This document shows positions 56,020 through 64,000 of a stretch of 64,000 nt of DNA, piece after piece. The DNA is taken from positions 64,697,774 through 64,761,773 of the forward strand of contig CM036758.1 in the NCBI GenBank assembly GCA_020796225.1. The letters run 5' to 3'. Position numbers and translations under genes: made by a program. The stretch's first letter is position 1, and every line of letters begins with the position of its first letter. The notes below the pieces were generated by a model. It was not told the DNA's origin. It searched no databases and was given only the letters and a program-made list of their open reading frames with translations. The stretch is from Arion vulgaris (Eukaryota > Mollusca > Gastropoda > Stylommatophora > Arionidae).

Positions 56020-56500
56020 TTTATTGTTGTATACATCTCGTACCTTTATGCGTTACATAGGGACTGCAAGTAATTTCTCCATGCCACTTTATCCTGGGCA
56101 ACTCGTTCAAGTTCTTCTATGAAATCGAGTCCGATATATTTCACCTCTCTCAGTAAAGTTCATTCCTAGGTGGTCCTTTCCTTCTTGAACCCTTTTCTCA
56201 CACTTCAATGCCTCCTTTGAGATTATGTTATCATTAATTCTCAGAGTATGTCCAACATATCTCTATCTTCTCTTTGTTATAACAGTTGTTGCTTGTGGCT
56301 GACCAGACATTTCTCTGATATCAAAACATTTTCTGAATTCGTTCCATTTTATATTTATTATTTTTCGCAAACATAAATTTTCAAATGCATTCAACTTACT
56401 TTCTAAATCTTGAGTTATATTCCAACCATCGGATGGCGCGTGTACGTTAAGTATTGATAAAACATTGGAAATGAAAATTTGTAATTTACTTTTCAAACTA
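56020..56500 (-). pseudogene. LINE RT ORF C-terminal fragment
   Basis: On minus: LESKLNAFENLCLRKIINI, KWNEFRKCFDIREMSGQ, TVITKRR, a stop, RYVGHTLRINDNIISKEALK, then further degenerate codons. Same subfamily as 32724-32985 (RRRRWRYVGHTLRG). Several stops. Confidence 0.82.
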
Positions 56501-56599
56501 TATAACTTGAAGATTGCATATTTTATTTAGACTAAAAGCTGATGTTGCTTTGACAATTCGTATCATACTTTCTTTGTTTAGTATTTCCAGTGCTATGAA

Positions 56600-57035
56600 A
56601 ATCTGATTGATTGATAGATTGATTGATAGGACAATCATCATTGCACTTCGGTAAGTAACCATGTGTGTTCCGATCTCTTTCTTACACAGGAAGATTTCAG
56701 CTGCAGTGCAGGAACTCCATAACACCGGCAGTGGTACTCGATGTAATTTTTGAAAATGGTGAAGATATTTTTGTAGGAATTTAATTTTAATCTTTCTAAT
56801 GATTTTGACCGGGCAGCGGCTTTCCAGTCTGGTCTTCTTAATTTTGAACTGTCATGTGTTTTTTACGTGCTCAAATTGAACATGGGACCTACTTTTATCG
56901 TCCTTCTCCGATAGGACTAGGAACTCGATCTCACCTACATTGAGATCATGGATCTCTGAAAAATATCCAGATGTCTCCACGAGGAGCGAACCTGGAACAT
57001 TTGTCACAAGAGACGAACAGATACCTCTAAGCTAC
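56600..57035 (-). mobile_element. SINE family D, near full length
   Basis: A GATTGATTGATAGATTGATT tail at left, then CATTGCACTTCGGTAAGTAA, GAAGATTTCAGCTGCAGTGC and GATCTCACCTACATTGAGAT. The head on the right is degraded (GAGCGAACCTGGAACATTTG). Aligns with 34690-35135. Confidence 0.87.
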
Positions 57036-57124
57036 AGTATCAAAATTCGAGAAAGCATGTTCTAATGGTTTTCGCTATACACAACGAACTGGTGTGCTAA
57101 TAATAGAATATGGTTGTTAAGTTG

Positions 57125-57385
57125 TGGAATCTGCTTCTTTTCGAACCTCCATTTCGACTACTTGTTAACCGCTCTGTGTGACTTGTATGTAATTTGAGCC
57201 TGATAACGATTCGACATTGTGCCAGTTATGCGCATACAAATAGGATAGCAAAACCGATTTCTGAGATGCTTTTCATTTACTAAGATAGCTTCCCTAGGTC
57301 CCACATCAGTCACCTCTTACGACATGCCTTGTAGGTCGCAGTGATACTATTCTTTGCTCCCTTGCGAGCACCGGCACAACACGAG
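57125..57385 (-). mobile_element. SINE family B
   Basis: Tail CTGCTTCTTTTCGAACC, body reversed, core AGTCACCTCTTACGACATG near 57308, head GCGAGCACCGGCACAACACG. Flanks AGTTGTGGAAT and AGTTGTTGAAT match at 10 of 11 bases. Confidence 0.88.
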
Positions 57386-57789
57386 CGAGTTGTTGAATAA
57401 TAGATTGCGTTTGGTAATGGATTTTCGGACTTGGGCCACAAGATTTCTTTTAGAATATTTCAACCAATGTTAAGTGCCTGGGGTATTGTGCCATTAAATT
57501 TATATTCAATACACCATTGAGCGTTCTGAATGCCATTCTTGTCAGTCTGCACTTATCAGATGTTGAAGTGTTCAAATTTGACACTTGGTCTATTCTGCAA
57601 TGGGAACAAATTATGGTATCGAATCTAACTTACGCCACACCAACTCTAAATATGGCTAAAGTCTAAAGGTGGCTGTGCGATCGCATAATGTGGGTTTGCT
57701 TTCCGTGAGCGTTAGAGTTAGCCATAATTAGAGTTGGATGTGATAAGTGATACACGAATTTAGATTTCATATTTGTTATTTGAGAGCGT

Positions 57790-58025
57790 CTCTAGCTTAC
57801 GCGGTAGTGAGCTCGATCATAACCCAAGCGTACCTGGTTCAAAATCCGCGGTAGGCAGTTTGGAAGCACATTCGTTTCCGTGGGATTTTTACAAACAAGT
57901 AAAAAATAGACCTCACCGTTCAGAAAGCAATGGCAAACTACTGAACGCATAAGTGGTGTCTAGAAAAGCAACGACTCGTTTACTGTGGTTGATGGCTATA
58001 TCCTGTAAATGATATGACACGATTT
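57790..58025 (+). mobile_element. SINE family E
   Basis: A box TAGCTTACGCGGTAGTGAGC, B box TGGTTCAAAATCCGCGGTAG, then TTTCCGTGGGATTTTTACAA, ACTGAACGCATAAGTGGTGT and GACTCGTTTACTGTGGTTGA. Near full length. Copies at 60050, 40416 and 1000. Confidence 0.9.
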
Positions 58026-58264
58026 TTTATTCGATATAGTTTTTTTATTTAAAAAGTATATTGGAAAAAGCGGCATCAGAATCTTTCTTTGACCGACGGT
58101 AATCATCGTCACCAGTCCTGGGGAGCATGAGACGGAAAAGAAAATCCCAGTCAACCCTTCCCAAATTGCGTTTCGCAACATGTGAGAGGAGACAGTGGTT
58201 CTATTCTTTGCTACCCTGGAAGCCACACCCTGGAATGACCGACGATACATGAAGGATAGTTTAG

Positions 58265-58400
58265 TTAGCGTCACACTGACTCGGTCGCGTCACACTGACT
58301 CGGTCGCGTCACACTGACTCGGTCGCCACACTTGACTCGGTTTCTACTGCCCTGACTTCGGTAGCGTCCACTGACTCGGTAGCGTCACACTGACTGGTAC
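58265..58400. repeat. 19-bp minisatellite, 3 good units plus decayed units
   Basis: Unit GCGTCACACTGACTCGGTC. Units after 58320 lose and gain bases. Confidence 0.88.
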
Positions 58401-58439
58401 TGCTCAATGAGTACTGCCAATGAGCTCGTCGCCATTACT

Positions 58440-58690
58440 TTCCTCGGTTTCTACTGCCCAATTGAGGTACTGCCCAATTGAGGTACTGCCCAATTGAGGT
58501 ACTGCCCAATTGAGGTACTGCCCAATTGAGGTACTGCCCAATTGAGGTACTGCCCAATTGAGGTACTGCCCAATTGAGGTACTGCCCAATTGAGGTACTG
58601 CCCAATTGAGGTACTGCCCAATTGAGGTACTGCCCAATTGAGGTACTGCCCAATTGAGGTACTGCCCAATTGAGGTACTGCCCAATTGAG
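58440..58690. repeat. 16-bp minisatellite, about 15 units
   Basis: Unit GGTACTGCCCAATTGA, perfectly homogeneous. Sixteen bases give a 48-base reading cycle, so all three minus frames stay open (GSTSIGQYLNWAVPQL). A decayed zone at 58395-58440 mixes fragments of both neighbouring units. Confidence 0.96.
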
Positions 58691-58779
58691 GCTGAGTTTA
58701 CATGAGAGCTGTTATGGTCGGAGAAAATCCCACTACAGCTGGGAAATTCTTCTAAAGTATATTTTATTGTTCTACTTGT

Positions 58780-59330
58780 TTGTTGAAATGAATGTTAAGT
58801 AGGTCTGACGTTCTGTTTGTATTTTTCAATTGGGTGTTAAGTGGGCGTGGCATTCCGTTTATATTTTTCAAATGGACATTAAGTGGGTCTGGTGTTATTC
58901 TGGTTTTGTTCATCTTGTGTGGATCTTGTGTTATACTGGTATTATTGTATTTGTCAAATGGATATTAAGATAGGTCTGATGTTATTGTATTTTTTTGTTC
59001 AAATGAAAATTAAATTGCCGGGTGTTATTGTATTTTTAAAATAGACGTCGTGGAGGCCTAATTGTTTTTGTATTTATCAAATGGATGTTAAGTAGGCCTG
59101 ATGTTCTCATTGCTGGTTCGAATGAATGTTAAGATAGGCCTGATGTTCTCATTGCTGGTTCGAATGAATGTTAAGATAGGCCTGATGTTCTCATTGCTGG
59201 TTCGAATGAATGTTAAGATAGGCCTGATGTTCTCATTGCTGGTCAATGAATGTTAGAGGCTGATGTTTCTTGCTGTCGAATGAATGTTAAGATAGGCCTG
59301 ATTTCTCATTGCTGGTTCGACTGAATACTA
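58780..59330. repeat. Array with decayed left part and homogeneous 42-bp right part
   Basis: 59100-59330 is built on GTTAAGATAGGCCTGATGTT then CTCATTGCTGGTTCGAATGA, about five units. To the left, 58780-59090 holds diverged relatives (GTTAAGTAGGTCTGACGTTC, ATTAAGTGGGTCTGGTGTTA, GTTAAGTAGGCCTGATG) with longer spacing. Confidence 0.85.
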
Positions 59331-59349
59331 AATCTCCTTGTGCTCTTGT

Positions 59350-59560
59350 AATATTTCTCGATTTTAATGTGTTTTCTGATCCAGAAGGACTTGAGCTTTT
59401 CAGCTCTTCGGTTCGTGCCATGGACCGTAACCATTCGGTTCGGTGCCACAAAACACCGTAAATCTGGAGAATCTGTGGTTTCAGCCCACGGAATTGAACC
59501 CGTACTCACAGAGGCGTGTCACCTCAGTCAACGCTCTACAACACGCTATTTCTCGTTCTA
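59350..59560 (-). mobile_element. SINE family G (single copy seen)
   Basis: On minus: TTGTAGAGCGTTGACTG (A box) and TACGGGTTCAATTCCGTGG (B box), then a body with GGTGCCACAAAACACC in the other strand and no array. Only one copy in the window, so the family assignment relies on the tRNA-like head. Confidence 0.55.
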
Positions 59561-59564
59561 GACG

Positions 59565-60030
59565 GCTTATCTTCAAACAAAATTTTGTATCTCTTCAAAA
59601 CGTATGGTTGCATTTTCTGGTATTGGTGTTCTTTGTCGAATTGATGTTTTATTTATTAGTATGGTTGGGTTTGAGTGTTCTTTGTCGAATATATATGTTT
59701 TAAAAAATTAGTTTAGTTATTTACGGTTTCAAGGTCAAATGTCGCCCGCGAAAACGATGGATCTCACAAATATCCGAATCGATAGAAAACACTATATACG
59801 AGGAGCACCCGAGGGACTTGTCAGAACTATTCGCATACACTCAACGCTGAAATACATAATAGGAATAGACACTATATATAGATAGATAGTTATATTTACT
59901 AAGTCGGTCTTTTTCGTCAAATCTGAACTGAAGTTTTTATTTACTATTTTCAGTGCTCTTGGTTGAATCGGTGTTTTTTGAAAACTAGTATTTATTATTT
60001 TTTTGCATTTTCCGTGTCGGTACTTTTGGT
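59565..60030. other. A/T-rich stretch with faint repeated words
   Basis: GGTGTTCTTTGTCGAATTGA, GAGTGTTCTTTGTCGAATAT and TGCTCTTGGTTGAATCGGTG suggest an old array of about 50 bp units, possibly related to the 58780-59330 array. No ORF. Confidence 0.4.
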
Positions 60031-60049
60031 CGAGTAGACACACCTATTG

Positions 60050-60290
60050 TGAGCGTCTGTAGCTCGAACGGTAGTGAGCTCGAAAACAAACCCAAGCGCA
60101 CCAGGTTCAAACCCCACGGTGGGCAAGTTTGAAAGCAAATTCATTTCCGTGTGATTTTTACAAAAGGTAAAATTAGACCTCACCGTTCAGAAAGTAATGG
60201 CAAGCTACTGAACGTATAAGTGGTGCCTAGAAAATCAACGACTCGTTTACTTTGATGGCTACGGCATTTAAAGGATATGCCACGATATTC
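60050..60290 (+). mobile_element. SINE family E
   Basis: A box TGTAGCTCGAACGGTAGTGA, B box AGGTTCAAACCCCACGGTG, followed by the E body as at 57790. Same orientation as that copy, about 2.3 kb apart. Ends GGATATGCCACGATATTCAG. Confidence 0.92.
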
Positions 60291-60718
60291 AGATATCTTT
60301 TAGTATGGATCATCTCCGTGTTCATCTATTTGTTCATATCCGTGCTATTCCATATTTGATTTAGTTTCGTAACATTAAAATACGCCTGTTGTGGTTTAGA
60401 TAGTCAGGAAATGTTATGCTCAATGACATCTGCAGAAATATCTACAAGTTAAAATGATCACAAGTACTCATGATTAAGGATTAATTAACATGCATTTTAA
60501 AAAAAAGATAGATCAGGGCAAGCTGGCATATTGAAAACATAATCTGGACAGTTAGCACCCTTCTTACTCACGTGACAGAATACCAAGCTTATGATTTCCT
60601 TACCAACTATAGACATCCAATTTTTCGAATAATCTGGCCCAGCATAGACTCAATACGTCTGCATTCAAACATTTGTACCTGATTCAGACTTCATATAACC
60701 ACAAACATCTTTTTGACC

Positions 60719-61052
60719 ATGTCGGAAGATCATCAAACCTTGGTTGATGTTACACATTCACACATTTCGAGCACCGCCGCTGTCAACCACGGCAACCTGA
60801 ATGTAATCCAAATGTTGGAACAGCCTTCGTTAGACTCAAGACAGACCATGCAGATCCAAAACATTTCACCTGGAATGTCTCTTAAGTTAACGACATCTTC
60901 TGACAGTCAACCTAAATTAGCAACAAACTGTGAAAAGACGACACTGAAGGTGCCTCCAAGTCCTCGCTACGATTTATCCTCCACCAACGAGTTACAAAAC
61001 AAATTCAAGTTCACAACGGCCATCTGTAAACAGAATGAAGTGGCAGCGACAG
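60719..61052 (+). CDS. Candidate first coding exon of an unknown host gene (partial)
   Basis: The ATG at 60719 has A at -3 (GACCATGT). The frame runs 111 codons to a CAG|GTATTG donor-like site at 61052/61053 and reaches an in-frame stop only at about 61100, so it could also be a short unspliced ORF. Composition is balanced, unlike repeat-derived frames. It is rich in Ser, Thr, Asn and Gln, with KVPPSPRYDLSS near residue 80 and no signal peptide, membrane segment or domain I recognise. Residues read as a disordered N-terminus. A SINE B sits 75 bp past the donor, where an intron would be. No downstream exon is seen. An exon from a gene extending right of the window or a chance ORF are both possible. 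Confidence 0.35.
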
Positions 61053-61138
61053 GTATTGTTAATTATTTACATATATTAGATTTCCTTTGTGTTAATAAAT
61101 AGAATTTATTCCTGGCAGAACTCTCTGAATAAAAGACA

Positions 61139-61399
61139 CGCCCGTGTGTTGCTGGGGCTCGCAAGGGAGCAAAGAATAGTAACACTGTGACCTACAAAGC
61201 ATGTCGTAAGAGGCGACTGAGGTAGGAGCATAGGGAAGCTAACCTAACAAATAAAAAGTGTTGCAGAAATCGGATGTGCTGGCCTACTTGTCGGTGCATA
61301 ACTGGCACAACGTACAATAGCTCTTAGGCTCAGATCACATATAAATCACAAAGGGTAGTTAACAAGTGGTCGATATGGAGTGTTTGAAGAAGAAAAGAA
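61139..61399 (+). mobile_element. SINE family B with perfect 12-bp duplication
   Basis: Head CGCCCGTGTGTTGCTGGGGC, core CATGTCGTAAGAGGCGACT near 61201, body GATGTGCTGGCCTACTTGTC, 3' end GTGGTCGATATGGAGTG and a GAAGAAGAAAAGAA tail. GAATAAAAGACA at 61127-61138 and 61400-61411 is a perfect target-site duplication, fixing the true ends of the family. Confidence 0.96.
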
Positions 61400-61619
61400 G
61401 AATAAAAGACATTTGGTGTGTCCATAACACTTAACAATACCATTAGTCAATCCAGACAAACTGTTTGGGCAGTACTAATAACAAGACACCTCCCGTCTCA
61501 ATATATTTTATTTCACAAAATTGTTCACAAAATTCACTTAATGCTATATGTGTATAATAATTTATAGTCAAAACAAACCAGGTGAATTAACCAAATACAG
61601 CTTTTAATTATGTACATTC

Positions 61620-62145
61620 TGTAAAGTACGGTGCTCTCCTCTTACTCCAAAGATACTTAGCTTGTTCCCCTCGTAGAGAGCTTGTTCCCTCGTAGAGCTT
61701 GTTCCCCTCGTAGAGAGATCAGGATATTTTCCCAGAGAGGGATATTGTCCCAGAGAGGGATATTGTCCCCAGAGAGGGATCTTGTCCCAGAGAGGAATAT
61801 TGTCCCAGAGAGGAATATTTTTCTAGGGAATTACTGATCTCAATGTAGGAAAGTTCAAGTTTCTAGTCCCATTGGAGATGGACGATAAAATGTAGGTCCA
61901 ATGTTAAGCACCATTATGCATAAAAGAACATTTGACAGTTGAAAATCTTTAATATCTGACCAGGAACACATTTCTTGAAAAAAGAAAAACGAAATTCCTA
62001 CATTTTTACCATTCTTACAGTTACATCGGGGACTCTTGCCGATGCTACCGAGTTCTTGCACTACAGCTGAGGTCTTCCGGTATGAGAAAGAGATCGGAAC
62101 ACACATAGTTATTCGCCGTAGTGCAATGATAATGGTACACCCAAT
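61620..62145 (+). mobile_element. SINE family D with internal tandem amplification
   Basis: Head GTGCTCTCCTCTTACTCC and AGCTTGTTCCCCTCGTAG, then repeated AGAGCTTGTTCCCTCGTAG (about 3 times) and ATATTGTCCCAGAGAGGG (about 6 times) up to 61820. After that come the normal D body (GATCTCAATGTAGGAAAGTT, GGAGATGGACGATAAAATGT) and CATCGGGGACTCTTGCCGAT, to the CATTGCACTTCGG-like region near 62130. Confidence 0.87.
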
Positions 62146-62234
62146 CAGTGTTTCATATCATAGAACAAATGGGTGGAACTGCATTAGTAAATGTCACAAT
62201 GTGTTTATAATAAAAGTTACAAAGTACCTACTGC

Positions 62235-62386
62235 CTTGCAGGTCGGCTGGGGACAGCCAAAGACTAACGGAGAGCGAACCCAGTAAACGTTGGCTGAAAC
62301 CGGACACATCGCCGAAGGATAAGCGCCAGAGCTCCAAATGACACTGAAGATGTGACGAAACACACGTTCTTGGTATAGGCTGTTTA
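62235..62386 (+). repeat. Dispersed repeat, reverse copy at 50512-50622
   Basis: GGAGAGCGAACCCAGTAAAC, GTTGGCTGAAACCGGACACA, TCGCCGAAGGATAAGCGCCA and GAGCTCCAAATGACACTGAA match the reverse complement of 50512-50622. Orientation is relative only. Confidence 0.75.
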
Positions 62387-62539
62387 TATGTCACAATAAG
62401 AATGATCAAAATGGCACAAAAGAACGATCGAGAGGAAGGAGGATAAAAGTAACAAATATGAGCATACTGCAAAACGAAGTCAAGTTTCTGTATTTAAAAA
62501 AATCCATGTGCCAAAGCACAATTTATTTTGATAAATCAA

Positions 62540-63020
62540 TTTCAACTACTCTCTTCTTCATTCTTTTCTTTCTTTCTTTTGTCTTTCTCTGCTTTTTTGC
62601 CGCTGGGCGTAGCAGGTTTAACTGATGATCGGTTTCCGAGATAATGCACGCTCGGTCGCTTGATATGGTGTGGTATTGTGGAGTTTAAGATGTCTGTAAC
62701 TCCATCAACCCATCTTTTTCTTGGTCTGCCCTTTCTCTTGATGATTCCATTTTCAGGTTGTACGCTCTTGCAACTGGTGTATTCGGGTTCATTCTGACCA
62801 AGTGGCCAAACCATTTGAGTCTCTGTTTTTCAATAACTCTAATAACAGGTGTTGTTCCGACTGTTCTTCTAATTTCCTCTTTTCTTATATGGTCTCTTCT
62901 TGTTTTATTTACTGCTTTCCTCAGGCATCTCATTTCGCATGTGGTAATTTTCCTTTCGTGTTCTTTTGTCAGTGCCAATGTTTGGCTCTGGTAGCACAGT
63001 GTTGGTATAAAGATTGCATT
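62540..63020 (-). pseudogene. LINE RT ORF C-terminal fragment, one frameshift
   Basis: On minus: ERKITTCEMRCLRKAVNKTR, RDHIRKEEIRRTVGTTPV, VIEKQRLKWFGHLVRMNPN, a frame change near 62750, then KRKGRPRKRWVDGVTDILNS and a Lys-rich end. One of the best-preserved copies of the terminal module. It ends at a TTTC-rich tail on the left (62560-62590). Confidence 0.87.
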
Positions 63021-63739
63021 TATAATCTGTCTTTAGTCACTACTGGAATAGCTGGGTGTTTCAAAATTGGGGTAAGCTGGTATGTAATGTTGTTGGCTTA
63101 CTGGATTCTAGTTTCGATCTCTCTGTCCAGTCTACTATCAGATGTGAAGATTAATGTTCTTACTGAATTCTACCTAGTTTATCTTGTTCCAAAATACTAT
63201 CAGATGTGAAAATTTCTAACATTTTCTATTAATGAATTCATAACCCTACACAAACTTATATTTGTTCCACAAACTAGCGATACCAGTATCCGTGAGAAAA
63301 TTTCAACTGAATATTGCAAACAATTCTAACGATGAACTCGGGTACAGCAAAATACATTATCCATGCTATCTCTAGTTACCTTGACCTTTATTTTCGAACA
63401 CGAGTACTTTTCAGTCGATACCAAATACGATACTACTAGAAATTGATATAAAAACAAAAGATATTGTAAAAGTCACTCAAATAATCTTCCTGCCAGCCGT
63501 TATTCAAAACCAGTCACTCAAGTAATCTTGCATTTTTAATCAAGTTTCTCACATGTCGGAGTAAAGAAACATTACTGCAAATGTCGTCCTTATAAGCTTG
63601 CGCTAAAGCCAGCAAATGTTTTCATATTGATTTGTTTGTTTTATCACAACTAAAACATCTTGAAATGGATAACTTTTCAAAACGAACAAACTGTACATTA
63701 ACGGAGGACGTCTTTCAAATATGAAGATGGTTTCAAGAG
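63021..63739. other. Unassigned A/T-rich stretch
   Basis: ACTATCAGATGTGAA occurs twice (63132 and 63197). Otherwise no ORF, array or element recognised. Confidence 0.4.
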
Positions 63740-63986
63740 GATTTTAAAGCCGAAGTATTGACTTCATTGCACCAGGTTTTACCCCATATGGCTCGGTCCT
63801 CTCCGCAGAAATGGCACGCCACCTGTCGAGAGTATTGCACAAAGTACGAACTCCGTAGCTCCAGCAATACTCATATGGGTCTCTGGAAAAAACAGCACTC
63901 GTGAACAGAACGACGCGGTCCGGATTTGAACACACGACCTTCGACACGCAAGGCATAGGACCTAACTCCTCAGCCACAGAGACCCC
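63740..63986 (-). mobile_element. SINE family A, near full length
   Basis: On minus the head carries A-box-like TGGCTGAGGAGTTA (from 63963-63976) and B-box-like GTGTTCAAATCCG (from 63921-63933). The body has GAGCTACGGAGTTCGTACTT and CAATACTCTCGACAGGTGGC; the tail lies near 63750. It has the best-preserved promoter boxes of family A in the window. Confidence 0.87.
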
Positions 63987-64000
63987 CTATTATACGAATA

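Noticed and set aside
1..64000. Endogenous virus, LTR retrotransposon or toxin gene
   Set aside because: No LTR pair, gag/protease/integrase motif, viral structural motif or toxin-like reading frame seen.

Overview
The window looks like nuclear DNA from a metazoan, probably an invertebrate. A mollusc or another lophotrochozoan is my guess from the mix of RTE-type LINEs, tRNA-headed SINEs and very many minisatellites, but no marker gene fixes the taxon. There is no bacterial or organellar gene organisation, no rRNA gene, no CRISPR array and no convincing complete host gene. The single candidate for host coding sequence is a non-repetitive exon-like ORF at 60719-61052 that ends at a plausible splice donor.

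Almost everything else is repetitive. (1) Tandem arrays with units from 11 to 82 bp fill roughly a third of the window. The largest are the 30-bp array at 3.3-5.8 kb, the 16-bp satellite at 11.7-16.5 kb, the 14-bp array at 33.4-34.65 kb, the 15-bp array at 35.2-37.0 kb and the 23-bp array at 41.2-42.3 kb. Many very long open frames lie inside these arrays. They are by-products of stop-free repeat units and are not annotated as genes. (2) LINE debris occurs on both strands. The best preserved piece is an RTE-like element with an APE-type endonuclease and a reverse transcriptase (25860-28965, broken by frameshifts). It lies head to head with an RNase H-bearing Jockey/I-type fragment (24760-25850, minus). 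At least ten further 5'-truncated copies retain only the C-terminal W-FGH...GRPR+RW module. (3) At least seven SINE-like families, named A to H here, have tRNA-like heads (A and B boxes), some with clear target-site duplications. (4) Three hAT-type MITEs are present. One has a perfect 8-bp target-site duplication, and another has a SINE nested inside it with its own duplication.

Layout: 0-2 kb short arrays, SINE A, TAG microsatellite; 2-6 kb LINE remnant and the 30-bp array; 6-10.6 kb SINE B, 19-, 20- and 33-bp arrays, hAT MITE; 11.7-16.6 kb satellite; 17-23 kb LINE and SINE debris with 24- to 39-bp arrays; 23.6-29 kb LINE cluster; 29.6-33.2 kb LINE C-termini, 28-bp array, trinucleotide and CA repeats; 33.4-37.2 kb two large arrays separated by a SINE D; 37.5-41 kb SINE and MITE nest; 41.2-49 kb arrays, LINE debris, MITE; 49.5-57.4 kb LINE and SINE debris with short arrays; 57.8-60.3 kb SINE E pair, 16- and 42-bp arrays; 60.7-62.4 kb candidate exon followed by SINE B and SINE D; 62.5-64 kb LINE C-terminus and SINE A.

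The most interesting theme is that several tandem arrays start inside transposable elements: the SINE A tail, SINE D body, SINE B tail, LINE endonuclease ORF and LINE C-terminal ORF. Others abut SINEs directly. I found no convincing new biochemical system. The observations worth following are about repeat birth, higher-order repeat structure, SINE family structure and one orphan exon.
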